Below are positions 1 through 8,804 of a stretch of 22,961 nucleotides of DNA, piece after piece. Below the pieces are notes generated by a model. That model searched no databases, was not told the origin of the DNA, and saw nothing but the letters and a program-made list of their open reading frames with translations. How positions within the stretch are numbered: position 1 is the stretch's first letter; each line of letters starts with the position of its first letter. The position numbers were made by a program, and so were the translations under genes. The DNA comes from Fonticula-like sp. SCN 57-25 (taxonomy: Eukaryota > Nucleariida > Rotosphaerida). The stretch spans positions 1 to 22,961 of the forward strand of contig MEDX01000072.1 in NCBI GenBank assembly GCA_001724245.1, given 5' to 3'.

Positions 1-280
1 GTCGACACAAACAAAAGCTGGGCACCGTGTGTTGGCCGAAAAGGAATCCGACGGTTAACAGTCGGTCTTGGTCGGTTTTGTTATGATTTATGAAACCGAT
101 CCGAAACCGACTTTGATCAGGGACATTTGCCCCATATGTGTGACACTCATTGTTATACATAAAATGGAAAAGGGCTTTTAACAGGTAAAACTTGGAAACC
201 TGAATAGCCAAACTCGTGCGTAACTATGTATTGTTATATAAATGTACGTACAAAAATGACAGCGTCTGCGCCTTTGCTCA
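1..280. other. Intergenic left edge with an imperfect inverted repeat
   Basis: I see no gene here. An AT-rich, non-coding stretch lies downstream of the stop codon of the minus-strand gene that ends at 281. It holds an imperfect inverted repeat: left arm 60-79, right arm 93-112, with about 17 of 20 positions pairing when one base is bulged, around a 13-nt loop. On RNA this could fold into a hairpin, but it lies about 170 bp past the stop codon, so a role in 3'-end formation is only a guess. Confidence 0.5.
60..112. repeat. Imperfect inverted repeat (hairpin-forming)
   Basis: The left arm at 60-79 reads AGTCGGTCTTGGTCGGTTTT. The reverse complement of the right arm at 93-112 reads AGTCGGTTTCGGATCGGTTT. 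Both ends of the arms match for seven bases, and the centre has two mismatches and one bulge. The arms also contain a short direct repeat of the GGTCGG/TCGGT type. There is no coding capacity and no recognisable transposon next to it. Confidence 0.45.
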
Positions 281-1831
281 TTAATGGCGGCGCTGCAAGG
301 CAGCAGTCGCAGCGGCAATCATATCAAGCAGGACCTTGGTGCGCACTCTATCGAGGCCGCCAAGAATGCGCTCAATCTCCACCTCGGTGGTCTCGAACGA
401 CGGGCGTTCTGCCGATGCAGGCACAAAAGTGTATGGCGCAGGTGCAGTGGTCGCAGGTGCGGTGGTCGCAGGTGCAGGTGCAGTGGTCGCAGGTGCAGTG
501 GTTGCAGGCGCGACAGAAGCAGGCGCGGCAGAAGCAGGTGCGGCAGCAGCAGGCGCGACAAAAGCAGGCGCGACCGTCGCTGCGACAGGTGCGTTAGTAG
601 CAGACGCTGCGACAGGTGCGGCAAAAGCAGGTGTGGCAGCTGGCGCCGTAACAGCAAGTATATCAGCAGCCGTCGCAGCAGGCGATGCAGAAGGCACCTC
701 TGCCTTTGTACCGGTCGATGCGTCGGCCTTGGCAGCAGACACGTCCACTACCGCCTCTGCCGCTTGAGACTTTACTCCACCCTGCAATTTCTGCTTGAGG
801 TGAGAAACATCGAGCAGGTTTGTCGGAATGGTCGTGTTAAACACAGTCGAAGGATCCCGCCCGGCGGTCCACTCGTTGCGCACACGCTCCTGCAGCTCCT
901 CCGCCGTAAAGAGACTGGGGAATGTCTCCTTCAGGCTGCCACGAACACGAGGTCAGCAGGGCAGACACGCGAGGATGAAGTGAGCGTACGATGAATAGAC
1001 GGCGGCGGCAGAGGCCTCGTCCGGGTAGGTGGCCACGCAGAAGCGAGTGCTTGTGATGGGGTGGAAGTTGACGAATTTCAGCACGCTCTTGATGCGCTCA
1101 AACGTGACGCTGACGGGCCGGTGCGGAATCGAAAAAAGGTTCTATCGGTGGACATCAGAGACGCATTAGCGCAGATTTGAGGAAAAGAGGCGTACGCGAA
1201 AGCGGGAAATCAGTCTTTCCGGTCTTTCGCGGCGAATTGCCTCCTCAAATATGCCGCAAAGGACGAGGGTGGTGCGGGACGCCGGCGGGCAGATGCTACT
1301 CAGGATAGCCGGGTTGCTCAAACCGTACTCGGCAGCGACGTCAACAGACTCTGCAAAGAGAGGTGGCCGCAGCAAATGTGCCAAGTAATCAGCAATAAGG
1401 CAATAGATAAAAAGGCCGCACCGCTGGGCAACACGACGAACTTTGGGGCGGCAAAGTTCTGCTTGGTGTCGGATAGGCTCTCGACAACGTACGTAGCCTC
1501 CTGCTCGTCGCACTGGAACGTAGTGACGCCTTCGTAGCGATCCCCAACGTGCACGTGTGTGCGCTCGGTAAAAGTGGCAAACTCGCTCTCAATAAAGCTC
1601 TCGATGGGAGCAAATCCATACTGATTCGGCAAGTACCCGTAGGCAACCACAGTCACTGAGCAACGTGGAAAAGATAAGCAAAAAGAAAGGGAAAAGAGGA
1701 AATAAAATCACACCTTGACCTCCCTGAGTGCGCGGACGCTCGGTGCTACGCGGAGCTTGTGGCTGAGAGCCCCTGTTACGGACTCCCGAACGGTGGCGTC
1801 CACCGCCGCGGTGATGCCCTTCGCCCTCCAT
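281..1831 (-). CDS. Unrecognised protein with Ala/Pro/Thr-repeat tail (5 exons, 437 aa)
   Basis: I do not recognise the family. Five exons join in consistent phase: 1831-1714, 1655-1422, 1350-1196, 1141-990 and 935-281. Introns are 54-71 nt, with donors GTGTGA, GTGCGG, GTACGC and GTACGC. The ATG at 1831 is the first in frame. The N-terminus (residues 1-39) is basic and rich in Gly, Arg and His. Residues 40-260 look globular and mixed alpha/beta, with stretches such as YGYLPNQYGFAPIESFIESE and FERIKSVLKFVNFHP. Residues of roughly 275-385 are low complexity, with APATTAPATTAPAP-type repeats. The last 45 residues are predicted helical (VEIERILGGLDRVRTKVLLD). There is no signal peptide or membrane segment. 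It is divergent from AKAP10 across a 139-bp promoter. The exon model is fairly secure; the function is unknown. Confidence 0.72.
425..600. repeat. Degenerate coding minisatellite
   Basis: A degenerate tandem repeat built on GCAGGTGCAGTGGTC-like units with 6- to 15-bp periodicity. It lies inside the last exon of the minus-strand gene and encodes its Ala/Pro/Thr tail. Because units are multiples of three, gains and losses would change protein length without breaking frame. Several frames stay open on both strands here because of the repeat, not because they are genes. Confidence 0.7.
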
Positions 1832-1970
1832 TACAGGAACAGGACCAGAAAGAACTTTCCCGCCAATTTACGAAAGTGTGCCACAATAATGTGGCGACGA
1901 TTGGTCTTATCATTGTGGACAATTACCCACAACCCATCCACAGGTCGTCCACAGGTTGTTTGCCTTGACG
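1832..1970. promoter_or_regulatory. Divergent promoter with periodic CCACA/TGTGG motifs
   Basis: 139 bp separate the start codons of the minus-strand unknown gene (1831) and the plus-strand AKAP10 gene (1971), so both must be driven from here. It contains six CCACA or TGTGG words: 1881-1885, 1890-1894, 1914-1918, 1927-1931, 1938-1942 and 1949-1953. The last three are spaced exactly 11 bp apart. An inverted CCAAT box (ATTGG) lies near 1900. No TATA box is obvious. Binding factors are not known; the promoter role is inferred from gene layout. Confidence 0.55.
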
Positions 1971-3840
1971 ATGTCGTCGCCGTCGCGCTCGATACCAGTG
2001 CCGGTGCGCTCGACCGGCGAGTCGCATCGGCGCACAATGAGCGTCCCCGAGTCGCCAAAGACAGATCGCACCGAGGTGCGCACTTTTCACCCATCGCAAT
2101 CGTTTGTTTGACCCCTTTGTTTGGTCCCTTCTTGAGCAGACGACGCGCCGCCCTGTCGCGTCCCCCCCTTCGCGCCCCCCGATGCCCGAGCCCGATCGGC
2201 ACAGCACGCCGTCGCGGCGGCACCTGTTTTCCTCTTCTCCTTCTCTTAGCAAGTCGTTTCTTGGCGGTCTCGCAACGGCGCTGTCGGATCTTGTCAAGAA
2301 GGACGTGCCCGTCGTGTTCAAGCCGCGGCAGCTCATAGACGTTCTGCGGAATCAGACCGCTGTCATGTTCCTCATTGATTTTGCCGAGCAGCGGAATTGC
2401 GACGCGTATGTACACTATTGGCTCATGATTGACTCTTTCCGCGAGGTGAGTCTCCTGCACGGCCGCATGGACGACCTGGCGAGCGACGCGCGCAACATGT
2501 ACCATCGATTTCTCGCCGACGACGCGCCGCAAAAGATTGACATCTCGGACGAGTCGCGCGAGAAGCTAAAAAACCTGCTGGCGACAGGCGCCGCGGCCGA
2601 CGTTGTCTTTGAGTGTCTCTTTATGATTCAAAAGGAAGTTTACGGCGTGATTGACCGCACGCTCTACGCCGCCTTTGAGCAGTCGAGCTTTTACAATGAC
2701 ATGCAAAAGGCGGTCGATCTCTTTGCAAAGGACGAGCCGGGCGCGTCGACGGGGCCGCCACCGCTACCCGCGCGCTCCTTGTCCACCGGCGCGACGCCGT
2801 CAGCGACGTCAGCGGCTCCAGTCTCGTCGCAGTCGTCGGCCGCGTCTGGGAGAGTGAGGCGCGTGCTCGGGCCTAACGCCTCCCTCAGGGACTTTTTGGT
2901 GGACCAGACGGGCCTCTTTTACTTTATGCAGTTTATGGAGAAGCGCCAGGCGGCGCATTGGGTCAATTTTTGGATTACTGTTGAAAGGTACTTTTGCCAC
3001 CATTTTATCCTTTTTGTGCTTGCCCGATTCTTACACTTCCTCGTTCTTAGCTACAGCGACAACGTGAATGCGACGATTGCGGCGGGCGGCGTTGCCGACG
3101 ACGACCTTCTTCGGCGCGATGCCGCGACGCTGTTCTCGCAGTACTTTGCGCTCGACGCGCCGTTCCCGCTGCGCCTCCCGCCCGCCCTCGTTGCGCAGCT
3201 CGCTGCGTACTCGAATGCGACCGACCCCCAGCTCACCTTTGAGGTCGTCCTTCGCGCGCAGAAGCAGGTCTTGGAGGCCATGCGCGCAAAGCATCTTAAA
3301 AAGTTTGTCGAGTCGCCGCTCTACGCGCAGTACCGCCGGGAAGCGGGCGCCCCCGACGCGGGGAGTGGTGCTGCCACGGGCAGTGCAGGCGGTGCCGCGA
3401 CACCATCTCTGGGCAGTGCCGCCGCGGCCGGGCAGAATACGTCGTCGGCGATGCTGCTGCCGCCGGGGGCGCCCGTATCGTCGTTTGCCGCTGCCACGTC
3501 AGCCTCGGGCGGTACTGCCACGTTGGCCGCAGCATCTACAGGGCTGTCGCCGTCGCCGCTGCTGCTCGGCCGGATCGACGACCTGGGCTTTTACGTGAGC
3601 GAGGGCGGCGACGAGGACGGCGGCGTCGACTCGTTCGCAGAGGAAATTGATGTAGTGAGCGGGCGGGCGGCGCCGTCGGGCCTCGCGGCGGTCTTTGGCT
3701 CCGGCGGAGAGGCCGCCGCCGTGGACCACATGGAGGAGGAGCGCCAGGCGAGGGAAATCGCACGGCACATCCTTCAAGAGATCTCGATCGCCACAAATAC
3801 AAGGGACGACTTGGTATACCTGCAGGCGGACGGGTTATAG
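1971..3840 (+). CDS. AKAP10: AKAP10 (D-AKAP2) homologue, dual RGS domain A-kinase anchoring protein
   Basis: Scaffold that in animals tethers the regulatory subunits of protein kinase A and binds Rab4/Rab11. Exons 1971-2075, 2140-2987 and 3051-3840 give 580 aa (human about 660). The second intron is 63 nt and stays open in frame, but donor GTACTT and acceptor TTCTTAG interrupt the RGS fold, so it is removed. The start is the first ATG in frame, in exon 1. The first RGS domain is about residues 92-222 and the second about 281-415. A conserved linker GRIDDLG near residue 490 resembles GRVSDLG of the animal protein. The helix at about 544-563 (AREIARHILQEI) aligns with the animal PKA-binding helix (AWKIAKMIVSDI), with its hydrophobic positions kept. 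The C-terminus ends in DGL, a possible class III PDZ ligand. Ser/Ala-rich linkers are low complexity. Confidence 0.9.
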
Positions 3841-3991
3841 TACGAAATATCAATAAGTACACAGACGTATACTGTGTACATAATGCCAGCAATTTGTACA
3901 TGTTTAATGGATGCTTTCTACATTACCGCAATATGTAACCCCGTCGCTGGTTTGGTGACAGTCAGTTTGCAGTTTGCATCTAGCATCGCGA
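3841..3991. promoter_or_regulatory. Tandem intergenic spacer, AKAP10 3' end and RCE1 promoter
   Basis: A 151-bp AT-rich spacer must hold both the 3' end of AKAP10 and the promoter of RCE1. CAATAAG at about 3850-3856 is a weak polyadenylation-like word. The copy at 3960-3981 of a 22-bp inverted repeat sits only 10 bp upstream of the RCE1 start codon. Confidence 0.4.
3960..3981 (+). repeat. 22-bp inverted repeat, copy upstream of RCE1
   Basis: The core AGTTTGCAGTTTGCAT is shared, inverted, with 5366-5387, with 20 of 22 positions matching overall. This copy ends 10 bp before the RCE1 start codon. Confidence 0.6.
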
Positions 3992-5178
3992 ATGGCGTTG
4001 CAGGTGTGGGATGCGGCCGAGTCGGCCCGGCTGGCGCTTCCCTTCTCCGTAACCGAGGCGGTCATTTGGGGTGTCTTTCTGACGCTTCTTTTCATTATCG
4101 GCTTTTTCATTGTCAAGGAGCCCGCGAAGCGCACCAATGACGATCGCGAGGTGATCCTGCAGCGCATGGCGTGCGTTGCAGTTGCGTGCGTGATCGCCCC
4201 ACTTCTTCTATACTACATGCTGGGCCACCGGTTGGTGCTGTCGCACTTTTCAGTGCCATTCCACGTGTGGCTTGGCCTGCCGTTTGTGGGCGTGCTTCAG
4301 GCCCTCGCTCTCCCGCTCCTCCTCACAGCCATCCTGTTTGCAGGACCGCTCCTCCTCTGCTACTTTGACCAGGAACTCGTATTTCAGCAAAACTTTTCCT
4401 TCCAGCGAGATGTCGTTGCTGTCCTCACGTCGCCCATTGGCCTGAGGAACATTATTGTGGCGCCCGTCGCGGAGGAGTTTATGTTTCGTGGGTGCCTCGT
4501 ACCGCTCCTCTTCCTCGCCGGCATCCCTCGCGGCGTCATTGTGGCCACGTGTCCGCTCTTCTTTGGCATTGGTACGCGCGGTCTCAATGTGGTCGCAGTG
4601 GCTAACGTACCGGAAACAGCTCACTTGCACCACGTGCGCGACATGTACAAGAAGGAGAAGCTGCGCGGCAAGCACGAGTACATCTCGATCGGACCGATCC
4701 TTCTCCGCGCAGGTACGTGCTGTGTGTGCCAAAGTGCATGTCGACGACGACGTATTGTGTGGTCCACTGCTAGATATTCATATCACGCTGTTTTACGTTG
4801 AACTCACGTTGCGGCGTAGGCTTCCAGTTCCTCTACACGTCGGTATTTGGTGCCTATACCACATTCTTGTTTCTCCGCACAGGTGCGCCACGAACGCCGT
4901 CTCTGCGTCCGCGCGACTAATGCCGGTCTACAGGCCATGTGCTTGCCCCCATTGTATGCCACATGTTTTGCAACACGATGGGCTTCCCCGATTTTGACCG
5001 CATTTCGCACTACCCGCGCGCCGCCATCTGTACGCCAACCATCTTTGCTGAAATGGTCCTAACGTGTTTCCCGGCAGTCATCTGGTCGGTCTTTGTGCTC
5101 GGCCTGGTGGGCTTTGCCGCGCTGCTGTTCCCCTTGACGGACCCTGCGCTCTACGCGAGCGCCTATTGGATCCACTAG
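3992..5178 (+). CDS. RCE1: CAAX prenyl protease 2 (RCE1)
   Basis: Integral ER membrane endopeptidase that removes the last three residues of farnesylated or geranylgeranylated CAAX proteins such as Ras and Rho. Exons 3992-4571, 4620-4712, 4820-4882 and 4934-5178 give 326 aa (human 329). All introns are phase 1, with donors GTACGC, GTACGT and GTGCGC; the first has a GCTAAC branch site. The catalytic set of the family is visible: E161-E162 in the motif APVAEEFMFRG, H195 in FFGIAHLHH (formed only after splicing), and H255 and N259 in CHMFCNTMG. Several hydrophobic segments, including residues 28-46 and 60-78, span the membrane. The ATG at 3992 is the first in the frame. The gene is complete and converges on HPS1. 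Confidence 0.95.
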
Positions 5179-5382
5179 GCGGCGACTTCTCGACTTGCCC
5201 TCACTGCAATATGTACATTAGCATGCAACGTTCTGTATATAGCAACCATTTTTAACGTATTTACACGCTTTGCGCATTCTTTTTCGCACTCATATGTTCA
5301 TTCACAATGTCCACCACACAATACAAAAGGGCAAATCATCAGCGTGCACTGCTGCAAATTATGTCACATGCAAACTGCAAAC
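5179..5382. terminator. Convergent 3' spacer, RCE1 and HPS1
   Basis: 204 bp separate the stop codons of RCE1 (+) and HPS1 (-). The sequence is AT-rich, with TATATA and TTTTTAACG stretches that could serve 3'-end formation. There is no canonical AATAAA on either strand. The region also carries part of an inverted-repeat arm (5366-5387). Confidence 0.4.
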
Positions 5383-5387
5383 TCACT
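5366..5387 (-). repeat. 22-bp inverted repeat, copy at HPS1 stop codon
   Basis: Inverted partner of 3960-3981. On the minus strand it overlaps the HPS1 stop codon (TGA at 5385-5383) and begins its 3' untranslated region. Confidence 0.6.
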
Positions 5388-7723
5388 TCATCTCCCTCCT
5401 CGACTCCCTCAGCTTGCAGACGAGCCTCCAGTTCTGGCTGACAATCAGTCTATAGGCGGCGGTTAGCCCAGCTGTGCAAAGAAGCCACCAAAATGCGTAC
5501 TTTACGGGTACCAGGCCCACGTGCATCGTGTAGAGCTCGTAGCAGCGGACGTTGCGGATGGTCGGGAAGAGGGCGCGCGCAGTGTCGCGGTAAAAGTTGC
5601 GGTCAAACGAGAGCCGCGGCTGCTGAATTGGCGAATCAAGTGGCAAACTGCAAAGAGAGCGTCAGTACGCATTCACGCTGGTTCGCCTGAGCGTACATGT
5701 TTCCTTCGCCGTCTTCGAACCACAGATTGTAGAAATACGCCACACCGTCCTTCTTGACCGTCATGCAGGTGAACCCCTCGGCCAGCCTCTCCTGTCCCAT
5801 GAACACCAGCTCCCACACGCGCTTGCGCATCTCCTCTATATGACGACGCTGCGAGCGGTCGTCGACCTGGCGTGGCCGCGCTCCCTCGCCACCATCACTA
5901 CTCCGCAACCAGTCAGTACCGTGCAATGAACGCACGAGCGACAAAACAACACGCCAGACTCTGCCCCAACCCAATTGGCTGCCCGCCGTACCTCTTGTTG
6001 TGCGGGTCATCCTCGGCCTGGAGGGGCACGATCGCGGGCGCAATGACCTGGTGCGCGTACCGGTCGATATAGATAAAGTGGATGAGGCCGGGAAAGTGCG
6101 CCACAAAGGAGAGCATGGTCATGTGCGTGTGCTCCTTGATGAGCAAAAAGTCGATAAAGTTTGAGAGCGGCTGACGGATGCTGTGCTGAAGCCGCGAAAG
6201 GAGCTCGCTCTGCGCCGGGAACATGGCTTGGTCAGCATGCAAGAGCAAATCGAGAGATTTAAGTGTACGCACGTGTTTTTCCTTCTCACCCTCCGGCACG
6301 GGGTCCGATATCACGACCATCGTCATGTTCTGCTCGACCTGCCCCGCGTAGAGGAAGAACGGCTGCAGCTGCCCTCCGCTGCCCCTCAAATAAACAGTCT
6401 CGGACAGCGTCAGCTCAGGCGCGTCATAATAAAAATCGTCCTGCGACTCTGCCGCCGACGAGCTCGTCGACGCAGACCCTGCCCGACCGCGCGGCGTGCC
6501 GTCTCGTACAGTGTGGGACCGCGATTCGTCGTGCTCGTGCTCGCTGTCCGTGTGCCAGTTCTCGCGGGCGTCCTGGAAAACGTCCTCCTTGCCGCCAGCG
6601 CCGACACTCGACGCAAACCTCGCCTCCGACTCGGCAGACTTGCTCATTTCCTCCGATCCAGTCGATTCCCGGTCGGACTCGGACGTCACACCAACGGGGA
6701 TCGACGTCGCCGCAGGCGTCGTCCTCTCCCGCTCCGCATCATCTTCGGCGTGGTTCGCAGACGCGCCGTCCTTGGCGCCGTTGGACTCTGACGAAGCAGC
6801 GGCAGCGGCGGCAGCAGCTGCGGCGGCGGCGGCCTCCCTTGCCACTTGCGTCTGCTGGTCCTGCATCGCCTTGATGTAGAGCGCGATGAGAAAGATGTCG
6901 GGTGACGTGAGCTCCACCGCCTTTGGCCTCGCGTAGTGCACGACCAGCTTTGTCCCAACGAAAAGAAGAATATGAATTGGCGAGGTGGAGTGCGGGCGGC
7001 CTGCAGTCCAGTGGCGGTGCAGGGCGACGGCCTCTTCCAGCGCGCGCATGCAGCGCATACGAATGTCGTCGTTGATCTCCAGGCGCTCAATCGACTGAAC
7101 GAGGTAGCTCTGGTGCGAGTTACCGAGATGCGTCATCGTCGAGATGAGAGGCCGGAGCGTGTTCTGGGGCTTGTACTGGACACGATGCGCCTGGCGGCCA
7201 AACTAATAAGCAGAGAAAAGTTAGCACAATTGGTCGACATCACAAGGCAGGATCAAGACATGAACATCACCAGATATTGGATCCACAATCAAACAAAAAG
7301 CAATATACAAAAGCACTGAGATAAAACAACGCGGACGTGATGCCCTACATAACTGCGCATATAGCACGAGGCCCAAACCTACTCTCGCCAGAAACGTACG
7401 TTCACGTTGGGACCAAATTTGAAGAGTATCATCTCGCTCAGCAGCTGAAGCTGCCTCCTTAGAAATGGGACCGAGTCCCCGTCGCTCGAGCTCACCATAA
7501 AAAACAAGTAGTCCTCCTCTGTCTGCATCATCTGCGAGAACACGAATATTGTCCCGTCGGCGTATCTGACAGTGGCAAAGCGCTGCCCAAACGCCTCTTG
7601 AAGCATGCTTTGTGCGGTCGCAAAGGGAAGACACATCATGCTCGCCCGCTCGGGCTCCAGGCCGGGGATGTTGTCAACAAACACCGCATTCCCGATCTCG
7701 TCGCACACTAGAAACCGCTTCAT
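5383..7723 (-). CDS. HPS1: HPS1 homologue, BLOC-3 subunit
   Basis: HPS1 pairs with HPS4 to form BLOC-3, the Rab32/Rab38 exchange factor for lysosome-related organelles in animals. Exons 7723-7400, 7202-5992, 5897-5697 and 5647-5383 give 666 aa (human 700). Donors are GTACGT, GTACGG and GTACGC; the first intron is 197 nt. Diagnostic stretches are the start MKRFLVCDEIGNAV, HILLFVGTKLVVHYARPKAV near residue 190, FPGLIHFIYIDR, VWELVFMGQERLAEGF, FYNLWFEDGEGN and NVRCYELYTMHVGLVP near the C-terminus. All align in order with animal HPS1. A poly-Ala run near residues 230-240 and a Ser/Glu/Asp-rich linker separate the longin-like N-terminal part from the C-terminal part. The frame stays open upstream of 7723, but there is no in-frame ATG there before the opposite gene, so 7723 is the start. 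Confidence 0.9.
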
Positions 7724-7866
7724 TCTGTGCGGCCCCTGTGCACTTGCCCACGGCTCGGCGATGCCCACCGACTTGCCGCCAAAGTAAACAATGCGGGGTG
7801 TACACCCCCGTCTCAAATCTGGGATGTGCACTTCACGTCCCCCTCCGCTCCCTACACGAGACGGCA
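7724..7866. promoter_or_regulatory. Divergent HPS1/EMC5 promoter with perfect palindrome
   Basis: 143 bp separate the start codons of HPS1 (-) and EMC5 (+). A perfect 14-bp palindrome, GGGGTGTACACCCC, lies at 7795-7808, close to the middle, and is a candidate site for a dimeric factor. There is no TATA or CCAAT box. The minus-strand reading frame of HPS1 happens to stay open through the region. Confidence 0.55.
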
Positions 7867-8515
7867 ATGGCGTCGGTGGGCGGCCTCGCGCTGCTCGCGT
7901 TTGGCCTGCTGCTAATGTTCCACGCTGCCTTCTCCGTCGTTGAATGTGCGCATTGCTGCGCTTGCACACGCCTGAGCCGCGTCACTTACCCAATTTGCGG
8001 TAGACAAGGCGTATCTGCTGACTGTTGAGCGCGTCGATCACTCCCTCCCGCTCGATGTACGTACAGGGAGATCTGGGTAGGGAGGCAGATCGTGTGTAGA
8101 GTGACGTGCAGAGGAGAGATTACGTCGTGTGCTTGACGTGGTTGCCTCTCTGATCGCATCATTTGGTCGAGGCCGCCCTGCGCCTGCGCCTTTATCAATA
8201 ATTGAATGTGGATTTGCGTCGTGTTTTTCGCCTCTTTTCGCCTCGCGGCATTGTATTGTGTTGTTCTTGCGTACTCACGCGTGGTTTCAGGTGGTGTTTG
8301 AGTGCCTCGGCGGCGCCCTCTTATCGTTTGTCGGCGTCCTTATGTGGGGCACATCGCTTGCCCCGATTGACATTACCCATGCCAGCCGCGACAAGTACGC
8401 GCACCCGGCGAGTGACGCTGTATTGCTAACCCAAACGCCGTGCAGGACAATTGACACCTGGGAGAAGCGCCCTTCGTCTTTTAGAGTGTTTGCCCACCGC
8501 GGCGCCGCGCTCTAG
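7867..8515 (+). CDS. EMC5: ER membrane protein complex subunit 5 (EMC5/MMGT1)
   Basis: EMC5 is a small subunit of the ER membrane insertase complex, which inserts tail-anchored and multipass proteins; MMGT1 is the animal name. Exons 7867-7945, 8004-8056, 8291-8394 and 8446-8515 join in phase to 101 aa (human 131). Donors are GTGCGC, GTACGT and GTACGC; the second intron is 234 nt and the last has a GCTAAC branch site. Family hallmarks are an N-terminal membrane segment ending FHAAFS (residues 5-23), the loop ending HSLPLD before segment two (about 46-66), and the C-terminal block KTIDTWEKRPSSFRVFAHRG. The cytosolic tail found in vertebrates after HRG is almost absent. The gene is complete. Confidence 0.92.
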
Positions 8516-8555
8516 ACTATTACGCATTGCATTGCTATCCATGATTGTACTATAT

Positions 8556-8561
8556 AATAAA
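8556..8561 (+). terminator. Polyadenylation signal AATAAA for EMC5
   Basis: Canonical AATAAA, 41 nt past the EMC5 stop codon at 8515, in an AT-rich stretch. It is one of the few perfect copies in the window that sit correctly downstream of a gene. Confidence 0.6.
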
Positions 8562-8804
8562 GGCTACGATATATGCAGCATGCGAAAGCGATATGAAAGG
8601 GGTGGGTGAATACTGTTAACATTGCGCAAGTACAAGAAAAAGAAAGGCGCAAAAGAGCAAGAAGCAAACGAAAATTAAAGAAAGCACTTGATAGAACGCG
8701 GACCGCGCCGACATGAACTCCAAGGCCTCTAAAGCATACACAAAGATATCAAATATGTATAAAAAATTGTATCCACTTGCAAGTATAAGTAGCAGTCTAT
8801 CTAT

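Noticed and set aside
284-994. Long plus-strand open frames across the minus-strand Ala/Pro/Thr gene
   Set aside because: They are Arg/Cys-rich shadows of the repeat tail, cross its exon 5 and the preceding intron, and have no splice or family support.
1923-2532. Minus-strand frames antisense to the AKAP10 gene start
   Set aside because: They are basic, compositionally odd translations of the GC-rich AKAP10 exon, with no motif.
2988-3050. Reading through this segment as coding in AKAP10
   Set aside because: It is in frame and open, but it inserts 21 Phe/Leu-rich residues into the RGS core and has GT and TTCTTAG ends. It fits an in-frame 63-nt intron better.
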